Below are positions 1 through 5,447 of a stretch of DNA of 12,352 bases, piece after piece. Source of the stretch: Lachnospiraceae bacterium (GTDB taxonomy: Bacteria; Bacillota; Clostridia; Lachnospirales; Lachnospiraceae); NCBI GenBank assembly GCA_017444545.1, contig JAFSWJ010000161.1, positions 1 to 12,352 on the forward strand, in the 5' to 3' direction. The notes beneath the pieces are model-generated. The model saw only the letters and a program-made list of their open reading frames with translations, was not told the origin of the DNA and did not search any database. The first letter of the stretch is position 1; the number at the start of each line of letters is the position of its first letter. The translations under genes and the position numbers were made by a program.

Positions 1-355
1 TCTCATACAGCCTGATAGCTGCTGTATTTGATGATCTGACCTCAAGCGTGAAATTTCTGGCACCTATATCCTTTGAATCTGTCATCAGCTTTCGAAGCAT
101 CTCTTCTGCAATGCCCCGGCGCCTGTATTCCTCCCTGACAAAAACGTTTGTGATATCGGCGTCACCGCACATATTCCTCAGTCCCGCACATCCTATCACA
201 TCATCTCCATCCTTTGCGACAAGATAGTACGCATAATCACAGCACATGGACTCTTTGAAATCATCCTCACTCCATGCATCGCTGCCAAAAATATCCTTTT
301 CCAGCAGGCTTAGTGTTTTGCAATATTCGCTTTTAAGCCTGTCATAAATTATCAT
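1..355 (-). CDS. rimI: Ribosomal-protein-alanine N-acetyltransferase RimI, partial (C-terminus beyond window)
   Basis: GNAT-family acetyltransferase expected to acetylate the N-terminal alanine of ribosomal protein S18 using acetyl-CoA. The 118 visible residues begin MIIYDRLKSEY and contain the usual RimI landmarks in order: an early FGSDAWSEDDF block (family: F..PWS...F) near residues 24-34, the acetyl-CoA-binding stretch VREEYRRRGIAEEML near 73-87, and LEVRSSNTAAIRLYE near 104-118, where the window ends. Roughly 30 C-terminal residues lie outside. The frame was read by hand because the gene runs off the edge. The start is the ATG at 355-353, since an in-frame stop lies just upstream (367-365) and another ATG at 345 is in the wrong frame. 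It overlaps the end of tsaB by 14 bp. The AAGGAG next to it is only 1 nt away, so translation probably depends on coupling to tsaB. Function is by family resemblance; the third gene of a tsaE-tsaB-rimI order is a common arrangement in Firmicutes. Confidence 0.88.
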   Translation of the reverse strand, partial: MIIYDRLKSEYCKTLSLLEKDIFGSDAWSEDDFKESMCCDYAYYLVAKDGDDVIGCAGLRNMCGDADITNVFVREEYRRRGIAEEMLRKLMTDSKDIGARNFTLEVRSSNTAAIRLYE

Positions 356-1052
356 TCTCCTTTTTCATCCTCTCGCGTTCAGCCTGGGACATTCTCAGAT
401 ATTCCGGCTTATGAGCCGACGCGCTTTCATATATGCCTTCAGAATGATATATCGCTGCCAGAACTCCCACACAGGACGCCCTCTGCCTGTTGCAGGATGC
501 GGGCGCAAACAGATGACCCGTCTTCAGCTTTTCCTCTATCCGGTCTCTGAATACCGGGACTCCGTCCCCCAGAAACACAACCCTTTTCCCGATGATGCCC
601 AGTTCCCTGATGACATCATCAACAGGTCCGGCATTCTGCTCACGTATTATCTTCAGCCTGCCGTTCTCAAAGGTATATATCCCGCTGTAGGTCTCATTCC
701 GCCTGGCATCCATCAAAGGGACTATGATGTCTTCACATCCCCAGAGATTCATTGCCAGCGCATCCACTGTCGGAACGGGGATCACAGGCTTTCCGGCCGC
801 TCCCGCAATTCCCTTTGCAGTAGCCGATCCTATCCTCAGTCCCGTAAAAGACCCCGGCCCCTTTGCCACTGCCACAGCATCAATGAGAGCTATGTCCGTA
901 TCCGTCATGGAGCATACGGCATCTATCATCGGCATCAGGGTCTCGCTGTGTGTCTTTTTATATGAAACGGTATATTCGGCAAGAACCGTGTCGTCCTCCG
1001 TGATGGCGCAGGACGCGGTAATCCCCGAAGAATCAATCGCCAGTATCTTCAA
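342..1052 (-). CDS. tsaB: tRNA t6A37 threonylcarbamoyltransferase complex subunit TsaB
   Basis: TsaB (YeaZ) is the inactive ASKHA-fold partner of TsaD in the cytoplasmic complex that places threonylcarbamoyl on A37 of ANN-decoding tRNAs. The 236-residue protein starts with the family-typical MKILAIDSS, has THSETLMP at 34-41, the core GPGSFTGLRIG at 65-75 and the C-terminal PEYLRMSQAERER; the length is normal. The start chosen is TTG at 1052-1050. It has GGAGG 7 nt upstream and gives the canonical N-terminus; a longer frame to 1082 only adds residues unlike the family. The gene overlaps the end of tsaE by 20 bp and the beginning of rimI by 14 bp, which suggests translational coupling. The partner tsaD is not in the window. 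The identity is secure; the role follows from the family. Confidence 0.95.
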   Translation of the reverse strand: MKILAIDSSGITASCAITEDDTVLAEYTVSYKKTHSETLMPMIDAVCSMTDTDIALIDAVAVAKGPGSFTGLRIGSATAKGIAGAAGKPVIPVPTVDALAMNLWGCEDIIVPLMDARRNETYSGIYTFENGRLKIIREQNAGPVDDVIRELGIIGKRVVFLGDGVPVFRDRIEEKLKTGHLFAPASCNRQRASCVGVLAAIYHSEGIYESASAHKPEYLRMSQAERERMKKENDNL

Positions 1053-1470
1053 TTTCAAGCCTCCGGTAATCGTCATCCACATCCGGATCCTTGAACATCC
1101 TGACCCATACCGTTCCTTCGGGCATCAAGTCCTTTATCCTGTCAGCCCACTCAACCACGGTGACGCCTTCACCCGAAATATCATCCTCAAATCCGGTCTC
1201 TTCCATCTCCGACGGGTCCCCTATCCTGTATACATCAAAATGATACAGGGGAAGTCTCCCGTCATCATATATCTGCACAAGGGTAAAGGTGGGAGAATTC
1301 ACCATCTCCTTCACTCCCAGGCCTTTTGCAAAGCCCTTTGCAAAGACCGTCTTTCCGGCCCCCATCTCTCCCGTCAAAGCTATGACATCTCCGGCCTTTG
1401 CCTTCTCTCCCATAGCCTTTGCATATTCAAATGTCGTTTTTTCGGTCATTGACTCAAATGTCTTTTTCAA
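1033..1470 (-). CDS. tsaE: tRNA t6A37 biosynthesis ATPase TsaE
   Basis: TsaE (YjeE) is the small P-loop ATPase that binds the TsaB-TsaD dimer and is needed for repeated rounds of t6A formation. The 145-residue protein shows the Walker A motif GEMGAGKT at 34-41, SPTFTLVQIY at 59-68, YHFDVYRI at 76-83 and VVEWADRI at 105-112, all TsaE hallmarks, at normal length. The start is taken as TTG at 1470, because the preceding KKTFES sequence matches the usual N-terminus of the family and an in-frame stop lies just upstream (1479-1477). A weak GAGG is 10 nt away. An internal ATG at 1449 would remove seven residues and cannot be excluded. It is the first gene behind the promoter at 1525-1553 and overlaps tsaB by 20 bp. 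Confidence 0.94.
   Translation of the reverse strand: MKKTFESMTEKTTFEYAKAMGEKAKAGDVIALTGEMGAGKTVFAKGFAKGLGVKEMVNSPTFTLVQIYDDGRLPLYHFDVYRIGDPSEMEETGFEDDISGEGVTVVEWADRIKDLMPEGTVWVRMFKDPDVDDDYRRLEIEDTGD
1060..1064 (-). promoter_or_regulatory. Ribosome binding site that fixes the tsaB start
   Basis: GGAGG on the minus strand lies 7 nt before the TTG at 1052. It is only 1 nt from an earlier in-frame TTG (1058-1056), so the later TTG is preferred. The site lies inside the last codons of tsaE. Confidence 0.7.
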
Positions 1471-1524
1471 CTTCTGTCATCCTCATTGCCGCAATATCGC
1501 AGTTCTCTCTGCCGGCAAATTATA

Positions 1525-1553
1525 ATTATACACCCAAACAGCGTATCTCTCAA
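1525..1553 (-). promoter_or_regulatory. Predicted vegetative promoter of tsaE-tsaB-rimI
   Basis: Minus strand: -35 TTGAGA (1553-1548), 17-bp spacer, -10 TATAAT (1530-1525). Five of six and six of six consensus matches with ideal spacing make this a strong candidate for the housekeeping sigma factor. The -35 box overlaps the TGA stop of ribU. Transcription would begin near 1518, leaving a leader of about 50 nt before tsaE. Because I see no terminator after ribU, read-through from the riboswitch-controlled transcript is also possible. Confidence 0.82.
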
Positions 1554-2188
1554 TCATTTCCCTTGAGCAAAGGCGAAAGCTTTTTATAGATGACAAAGGT
1601 GATCAAAGTGCTGCAAAGCCCCTTGAATATCGTAAAGGGCAGATTGAATATCAAAAGGCATCCCCACAGATCCTTTACACCGCTGTATATCAGCTGATAC
1701 GCCGCTATGATGGCCTCCATAGGCATGAAATTGGTGTAAATCGGATATACCACATAATAATTTGTGACAAGTGAGATACCACCCATGATCACGGCTCCGA
1801 GAAGTGCCCCCAGCACCGCTCCTTTTTTATTATGTACCTTTCTGTATACCATCCCGGCCGTAAACACAAAAACCGCTCCCAGAACAAAATTGGCCAGTTC
1901 TCCCACACCTCCTGTCTGTGTGTTCAGCAGATGGATCAGATTTTTGACAAGACACACCAGCACTCCCGACAGCGGTCCGTATGCAAACGCCGCAATGAGC
2001 GCCGGAAGCTCCGAAAAATCCATCTTTATGAACGGCGGCATGAGCGGAATGGGAAATTCCAGAAACATCAACACATAGGCTGATGCCGCAAGCATTGCCG
2101 TTCCGGTCAGCCTCCTGATCCTTTTTCCTGCCGTCGCAGACCTTACGTCTGCAGCTTTTCCTGCTGCTCCACTGTTTACATTACCCAT
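1550..2188 (-). CDS. ribU: Riboflavin ECF transporter substrate-binding subunit RibU
   Basis: RibU is the membrane S-component that binds riboflavin outside the cell and works with the shared EcfA-A'-T energizing module, which is not encoded here. The 212-residue protein is strongly hydrophobic with about six membrane segments (roughly 27-45, 60-82, 98-116, 122-146, 158-172, 176-201). Segment 1 carries an AxxxA pattern (31-35) like that used by S-components to contact the T-component. The PIPLMPPFIKMDFSELP stretch (46-62), followed by GP and a conserved lysine, is typical of RibU. The start is ATG at 2188, with AAGGAGG 8 nt upstream; a longer open frame to 2350 merely translates the riboswitch. 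The FMN riboswitch in the leader supports the substrate assignment independently. The gene stands alone as a regulated unit, and the stop codon overlaps the -35 box of the next promoter. Confidence 0.95.
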   Translation of the reverse strand: MGNVNSGAAGKAADVRSATAGKRIRRLTGTAMLAASAYVLMFLEFPIPLMPPFIKMDFSELPALIAAFAYGPLSGVLVCLVKNLIHLLNTQTGGVGELANFVLGAVFVFTAGMVYRKVHNKKGAVLGALLGAVIMGGISLVTNYYVVYPIYTNFMPMEAIIAAYQLIYSGVKDLWGCLLIFNLPFTIFKGLCSTLITFVIYKKLSPLLKGND

Positions 2189-2196
2189 AATAAAGA

Positions 2197-2203
2197 CCTC
2201 CTT
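2197..2203 (-). promoter_or_regulatory. Ribosome binding site that fixes the ribU start
   Basis: AAGGAGG on the minus strand lies 8 nt before the ATG at 2188. It sits downstream of the attenuator terminator, so regulation is more likely at transcription than by hiding this site. Confidence 0.85.
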
Positions 2204-2228
2204 TTTGAAGATACAGGAAATCCCAAAG

Positions 2229-2253
2229 AAAAAACCCCGGAACTGTTCCGGGG
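2229..2253 (-). terminator. Riboswitch-controlled intrinsic terminator (attenuator) in the ribU leader
   Basis: On the minus strand CCCCGGAA, a CAG loop and TTCCGGGG form an 8-bp GC-rich hairpin (2253-2235) followed directly by six T (2234-2229). It lies between the FMN aptamer and the ribU start, the classic layout of a transcription-attenuating riboswitch. The 5' arm (CCCCGGA, 2253-2247) can also pair with UUCGGGG at the 5' end of the aptamer (2377-2371), giving a plausible antiterminator when FMN is absent. Confidence 0.92.
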
Positions 2254-2270
2254 AATAAAATATTACAATC

Positions 2271-2382
2271 AAATCTTCTCTCATCCAGACTATACTGTCG
2301 GCACTGGGATCACACCAGTTCATGCCTTTACGGCTCGTGGGCTTTACCACCGGTTTTGAATCTCACAACACCCCGAAGATTT
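2271..2382 (-). ncRNA. FMN riboswitch (RFN element) aptamer
   Basis: The minus strand carries the conserved RFN blocks in the right order: ATCTTCGGGG (2380-2371), an ACCGGTGGTAAAGCCC block (2352-2337), CACGAGCC (2340-2333), AACTGGTGTGATCCCAGTGC (2320-2301) and GTCTGGATGAGAGAAG (2290-2275). The closing helix P1 is AAATCTTC (2382-2375) with GAAGATTT (2278-2271), 8 bp. In the known class FMN binding stabilises P1 and the central junction and turns expression off. Here it controls riboflavin uptake by ribU through the terminator at 2229-2253. Confidence 0.97.
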
Positions 2383-2410
2383 CCCGTATTCACTTTTTGT
2401 AACAGGACGT

Positions 2411-2439
2411 ATTATAAGACAAAGTCCCTGAAATCGCAA
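2411..2439 (-). promoter_or_regulatory. Predicted promoter of the FMN riboswitch and ribU
   Basis: Minus strand: -35 TTGCGA (2439-2434), 17-bp spacer, -10 TATAAT (2416-2411). A start near 2404 would place the aptamer about 20 nt into the transcript. The stretch 2189-2516 between ribU and the next gene (about 330 bp) holds no gene; it contains the two divergent promoters, the riboswitch and its terminator. Confidence 0.78.
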
Positions 2440-2446
2440 CAAATTC

Positions 2447-2475
2447 TTGAAAAAAAGCGCAGGAAATGCTATTAT
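2447..2475 (+). promoter_or_regulatory. Predicted promoter of the plus-strand HEGEH-protein gene
   Basis: Plus strand: -35 TTGAAA (2447-2452), 17-bp spacer, -10 TATTAT (2470-2475). The -35 box lies only 7 bp from the -35 box of the ribU promoter on the other strand, so RNA polymerase binding at the two sites may interfere. A start near 2482 would give a leader of about 35 nt. Confidence 0.75.
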
Positions 2476-2502
2476 TATATTGGTATTTTGTCAGAAATGC
2501 GC

Positions 2503-2509
2503 AAGGAGG
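2503..2509 (+). promoter_or_regulatory. Ribosome binding site that fixes the TTG start at 2517
   Basis: AAGGAGG lies 7 nt before TTG (2517-2519) and 19 nt before the next in-frame ATG (2529). The spacing favours the TTG. Confidence 0.75.
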
Positions 2510-2516
2510 AAAGATC

Positions 2517-3065
2517 TTGGAGATCGGCATGGTAAACGCATACAGTCCAATTTCATATCCCGTATCAATGTATGCAGCCGGTCCGTCCGAACCGGATGTC
2601 AATGCTGCCATACCCGGCATACAGAGTCCCGAAAAGACAGAGGATGCCGGAAAGGTCGAAAAGAATCCCGGGGAATCCGAGGTAAAGGCACCCGGCCGCA
2701 AATCCTCGCCTGCAGAGTGTGAGACCTGCAAGGAACGCAAATACCAGGACGGCTCTGACGAGATGGTCTCCTTCAAGTCAGCTGCCCATATCTCACCCAC
2801 GGAAGCTCCGGCTGCTGTCCGGGCTCATGAAGGCGAGCATGTTTCCAACGCCTACAAAAAAGCCGCCCAAAAAGGCGGTAAGGTTCTGCGTGCATCGGTC
2901 ACCATCAAGATGGCGATCTGTCCCGAGTGCGGACGTTCATATGTCGCAGGAGGACAGACCGATACCTGCATCAAATTCCCAAAGGATGACAACCCTTACA
3001 ATAAAAATCTCCGGTCCTATATGAATGACGCAATGAGAGGCGGCAATATCTCAGCCGCCGTCTGA
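2517..3065 (+). CDS. Putative zinc metallopeptidase-like protein with HEGEH motif (SprA-related type)
   Basis: A small protein of 182 residues whose exact function I cannot name. Residues 1-66 look disordered and are rich in Pro, Gly, Glu and Lys. The conserved-looking part begins at ECETC (C68, C71) followed by KYQDGSDE, then AVRAHEGEHVSNA with an HExxH-type zinc motif (H104, E105, H108), and a second pair CPEC (C135, C138) before a GGQT turn. This resembles the SprA-related putative metalloprotease family, which also has a VRAHE..H core, and similar proteins occur in Lachnospiraceae. There is no signal peptide or membrane segment, so it is probably cytoplasmic. The cysteine pairs could form a zinc ribbon or hold a structural metal. 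It is the only plus-strand gene, with its own promoter, a TTG start and a terminator, and is therefore independent of the neighbouring operons. Peptidase activity is inference from the motif only. Confidence 0.82.
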   Translation: MEIGMVNAYSPISYPVSMYAAGPSEPDVNAAIPGIQSPEKTEDAGKVEKNPGESEVKAPGRKSSPAECETCKERKYQDGSDEMVSFKSAAHISPTEAPAAVRAHEGEHVSNAYKKAAQKGGKVLRASVTIKMAICPECGRSYVAGGQTDTCIKFPKDDNPYNKNLRSYMNDAMRGGNISAAV

Positions 3066-3082
3066 TATATCCGTTTTTTCAT

Positions 3083-3114
3083 CTCCGCAGCCGGACCGCT
3101 GCGGAGTTTTTATT
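3083..3114 (+). terminator. Intrinsic terminator after the HEGEH-protein gene
   Basis: CTCCGCAGC (3083-3091) pairs with GCTGCGGAG (3098-3106), a 9-bp stem with a 6-nt loop, followed by TTTTTATTTT on the plus strand. It begins 17 bp after the stop codon at 3065. The T-rich tail runs into the end of hom, which converges from the other side. Read on the minus strand the hairpin is followed by GATGAAAAAA, so it is not a standard terminator for hom. Confidence 0.88.
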
Positions 3115-4318
3115 TTACCCTGATACGGCTCTTTATGCCTGATAGCTTTGAAGCCTTCTCTTCAAAGTCTTTTTCACTCATCACTTCGGTGATAAATGCA
3201 CATTCACTTCCGGCCAGAGCGATCTCCTTGAAAGCAGTCTGATCACCGAACACCCTCTTTGCCGTCTCTTTGTCGCTCTTTTCGATCCTGACAAAAAACC
3301 TGCCCTCAAAGGTATCGATCGGGGACAGCTCTATGCTTCCTTCCTGCCAGTTGTTGTAAACAGTCCTGCCCTCGTTTTTCACAGCCTGTGCCATATCCGC
3401 CGCAACAGCACTTGCCGTCGGGAGACTTCCGGCCCCGCTGCCATAGAACATGGCATCACCCAGCATATTTCCATGAACAAAGATCGCATTGAACACACCG
3501 TCTACGGAATACAGCGGATTCTCCCTGTCAACCATGAACGGCGCCACAAAAGCATGATATTTGCCGTCCCTGTGTCTGCTATAGGCCAGAAGTTTCACGG
3601 TACAGCCAAATTCCTTTGCAAATTCAATATCTGACGGGGTTATCTTTGAGATCCCCTCCGTATATACCTTTTCATGATCCACGGTCTTTCCGAAGGCAAT
3701 GGATGAAAGAATGGCTATCTTTCTCTGTGCATCAAATCCCTCTATATCAGCTTCGGGATTTCTCTCGGCATATCCCATATCCTGCGCATCCTTCAGAACA
3801 TCATCAAAAAGTGAACCCTCTCTGCTCATTCTTGTCAGGATATAGTTTGTCGTTCCGTTCAGTATTCCTGAGATCTCATCGATCTCGTCCGCTATAAGCG
3901 CCTCATTCAGGCTCCTGATGACAGGTATCCCTCCTCCACAGCTTGCCTCAAAGAAATAATTGACGTCATTCTCCTTTGCAAGCTTTATCAGCTCCGGTCC
4001 GTGCTTTGCGACAAGTTCCTTGTTTGAGGTGCAGACACTCTTCTTTGCCAAAAGACACTGTTTGGTGAAATCATAGGCAGGCTTGATCCCTCCCATAACT
4101 TCTGCCACCACCTTTACTTCCGGGTCATTTACAATGTCATTGAAATCATGTGTCAGGATGTCATCGACAGGATGCCCCGGAAACTCTCTCAGATCCAGAA
4201 CATATTTGACCTCTATCCCTTCCCCGGTCCTTTTTTTGATCAGCTCACTGTTTGTATTCAGTACATTATAGACTCCGGAACCTACTGTCCCGAATCCGAG
4301 TATGGCTGCCTTAACCAT
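3110..4318 (-). CDS. hom: Homoserine dehydrogenase
   Basis: Reduces aspartate semialdehyde to homoserine with NAD(P)H, the branch step towards threonine and methionine. The 402-residue protein has an N-terminal Rossmann fold with GFGTVGSG (8-15), the catalytic-domain segments SNKELVAKHG (98-107) and GGGIPVIRSL (128-137), GILNGTTNYI (151-160) and the family signature ending in AERNPEADIEGFDAQRK, with D191, D196 and the conserved K200. The C-terminal 65 residues occupy the place of the regulatory ACT domain but are short and lack a clear GVL-type ligand-binding turn. The start ATG (4318-4316) overlaps the prfB stop region by 8 bp, and its AAAGGAG lies inside prfB, indicating coupling. It is the last gene of the ptb-buk-secA-prfB-hom unit. 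No homoserine kinase or threonine synthase gene is nearby. Confidence 0.95.
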   Translation of the reverse strand: MVKAAILGFGTVGSGVYNVLNTNSELIKKRTGEGIEVKYVLDLREFPGHPVDDILTHDFNDIVNDPEVKVVAEVMGGIKPAYDFTKQCLLAKKSVCTSNKELVAKHGPELIKLAKENDVNYFFEASCGGGIPVIRSLNEALIADEIDEISGILNGTTNYILTRMSREGSLFDDVLKDAQDMGYAERNPEADIEGFDAQRKIAILSSIAFGKTVDHEKVYTEGISKITPSDIEFAKEFGCTVKLLAYSRHRDGKYHAFVAPFMVDRENPLYSVDGVFNAIFVHGNMLGDAMFYGSGAGSLPTASAVAADMAQAVKNEGRTVYNNWQEGSIELSPIDTFEGRFFVRIEKSDKETAKRVFGDQTAFKEIALAGSECAFITEVMSEKDFEEKASKLSGIKSRIRVK

Positions 4319-5444
4319 TTGCTTCTCCTTTGTTCTGTGCTCCGGTTTTTTCCCATTTCAGATACGCATTTATGAAAGGATCGATGTTTCCGTCAAGCAC
4401 GGAATCAGCCTGGGCTATCTCCATTCCCGTACGAAGATCCTTTACCAGCTGATACGGCTGCAGAAAATAAGACCTGATCTGCGATCCCCATGCTATATCC
4501 TTGATCTCACCCCTGATATCGGAAAGCTTCTCCGCATTGTTTTCCCTTGCCAGCATATAAAGCTTTGCCTTCAGCATCTGCATAGCCTTGTCCTTGTTCT
4601 GGAACTGGGATCTTTCATTCTGGCATGTCACCACTATCCCCGTAGCAAGGTGGGTTATACGAATGGCGGAGGATGTCTTGTTGATATGCTGTCCTCCGGC
4701 TCCGGAAGATCTGTAGGTATCTACCTTGATATCCTCCGGTCTGATATCTATATCGATATCCTCCTCTATGTCAGGCATGACATCCATCGATACAAAGGAC
4801 GTCTGTCTCTTTCCCTGCGCATTAAAGGGCGAGATCCTGACCAGACGGTGTACTCCCTTTTCCGACTTCATATAGCCATAGGCATTTTCACCGTTGATCT
4901 GGAAGGTGACAGACTTATATCCTGCCTCATCTCCTTCAAGACTGTCCAGCTCTTCTATGGTGAAACCGTGTCTTTCAGCCCATCTGGTATACATACGGTA
5001 AAGCATCGCACACCAGTCACAGGATTCCGTTCCTCCCGCTCCTGCATTGAGCCTCATTATCGCATTGTAATTGTCATACTCATCCGACAGCAGGGTCTTG
5101 ATCCTGATGCTCTCGTATTTTTCCCTGAAGACCTCAAAATCGCTTTTGATCTCATCTGCCATGCTCTCATCGTTTTCTTCATTCGCAATATCGATGAGAT
5201 CCAGCATATCAGTGTACTTTGTCTCAAGATCTGAAAATGTGTTCACATCCTCTTTGAGACTGCCCAGCTCCTGGGACTGCTTTCGCGACTTTTCCGGATC
5301 GTTCCAGAAATCGGGCTCCTCCATCAGTCTGGAAAGTTCTTCTATCCTGTTGCCTTTGCTATCAAGATCAAGAGATGCCTTCAATTCCTTCAAGGGCTCC
5401 TCATACTGCCTGATCTCGATCTTCAGATTGTCCAGTTCAACCAT
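4311..5444 (-). CDS. prfB: Peptide chain release factor 2 (RF2), frameshift-free
   Basis: RF2 recognises UGA and UAA in the ribosomal A site and triggers peptide release. The 377-residue protein is full length and shows the RF2-specific codon-reading tripeptide SPF at 205-207 and the catalytic GGQ at 250-252 in SSGAGGQHINKTSSA. Most bacterial prfB genes need a +1 programmed frameshift at CTT TGA C near codon 25. Here the matching place, aligned by the following DL.SK..RI.EL and FWND blocks, reads CTT GAT C (codons 25-26, 5372-5367), so the reading frame is continuous and autoregulation by UGA is absent. The gene begins 3 bp after secA, the common secA-prfB order in Firmicutes. The ribosome binding site is weak (GAGAGG, 13 nt away), so it may rely on coupling to secA. 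Confidence 0.96.
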   Translation of the reverse strand: MVELDNLKIEIRQYEEPLKELKASLDLDSKGNRIEELSRLMEEPDFWNDPEKSRKQSQELGSLKEDVNTFSDLETKYTDMLDLIDIANEENDESMADEIKSDFEVFREKYESIRIKTLLSDEYDNYNAIMRLNAGAGGTESCDWCAMLYRMYTRWAERHGFTIEELDSLEGDEAGYKSVTFQINGENAYGYMKSEKGVHRLVRISPFNAQGKRQTSFVSMDVMPDIEEDIDIDIRPEDIKVDTYRSSGAGGQHINKTSSAIRITHLATGIVVTCQNERSQFQNKDKAMQMLKAKLYMLARENNAEKLSDIRGEIKDIAWGSQIRSYFLQPYQLVKDLRTGMEIAQADSVLDGNIDPFINAYLKWEKTGAQNKGEANG

Positions 5445-5447
5445 ATG

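Noticed and set aside
1454..1486. Ten-codon open frame (MRMTEVEKDI) in the tsaE leader overlapping the tsaE start
   Set aside because: It could be an upstream regulatory peptide, but it has no Shine-Dalgarno sequence and no attenuator hairpin follows; chance is the simpler explanation.
2189..2350. Extension of ribU by 54 residues at the N-terminus
   Set aside because: The extra codons are a translation of the FMN riboswitch and terminator; the ATG at 2188 has a perfect AAGGAGG at 8 nt.
2390..2800. Minus-strand open frame of 136 codons near the HEGEH gene
   Set aside because: It runs antisense through the plus-strand gene and across both promoters, and resembles no protein.
3039..3059. GGCGGC/GCCGCC inverted repeat near the end of the HEGEH gene
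   Set aside because: It lies inside the coding sequence with a 9-nt loop and has no T tract directly behind it; a better terminator follows the stop codon.
3083..3106. The 9-bp hairpin as a bidirectional terminator also ending the hom transcript
   Set aside because: On the minus strand it is followed by GATGAAAAAA with no T tract, so I assign it only to the plus-strand gene; where hom transcription ends is unclear.
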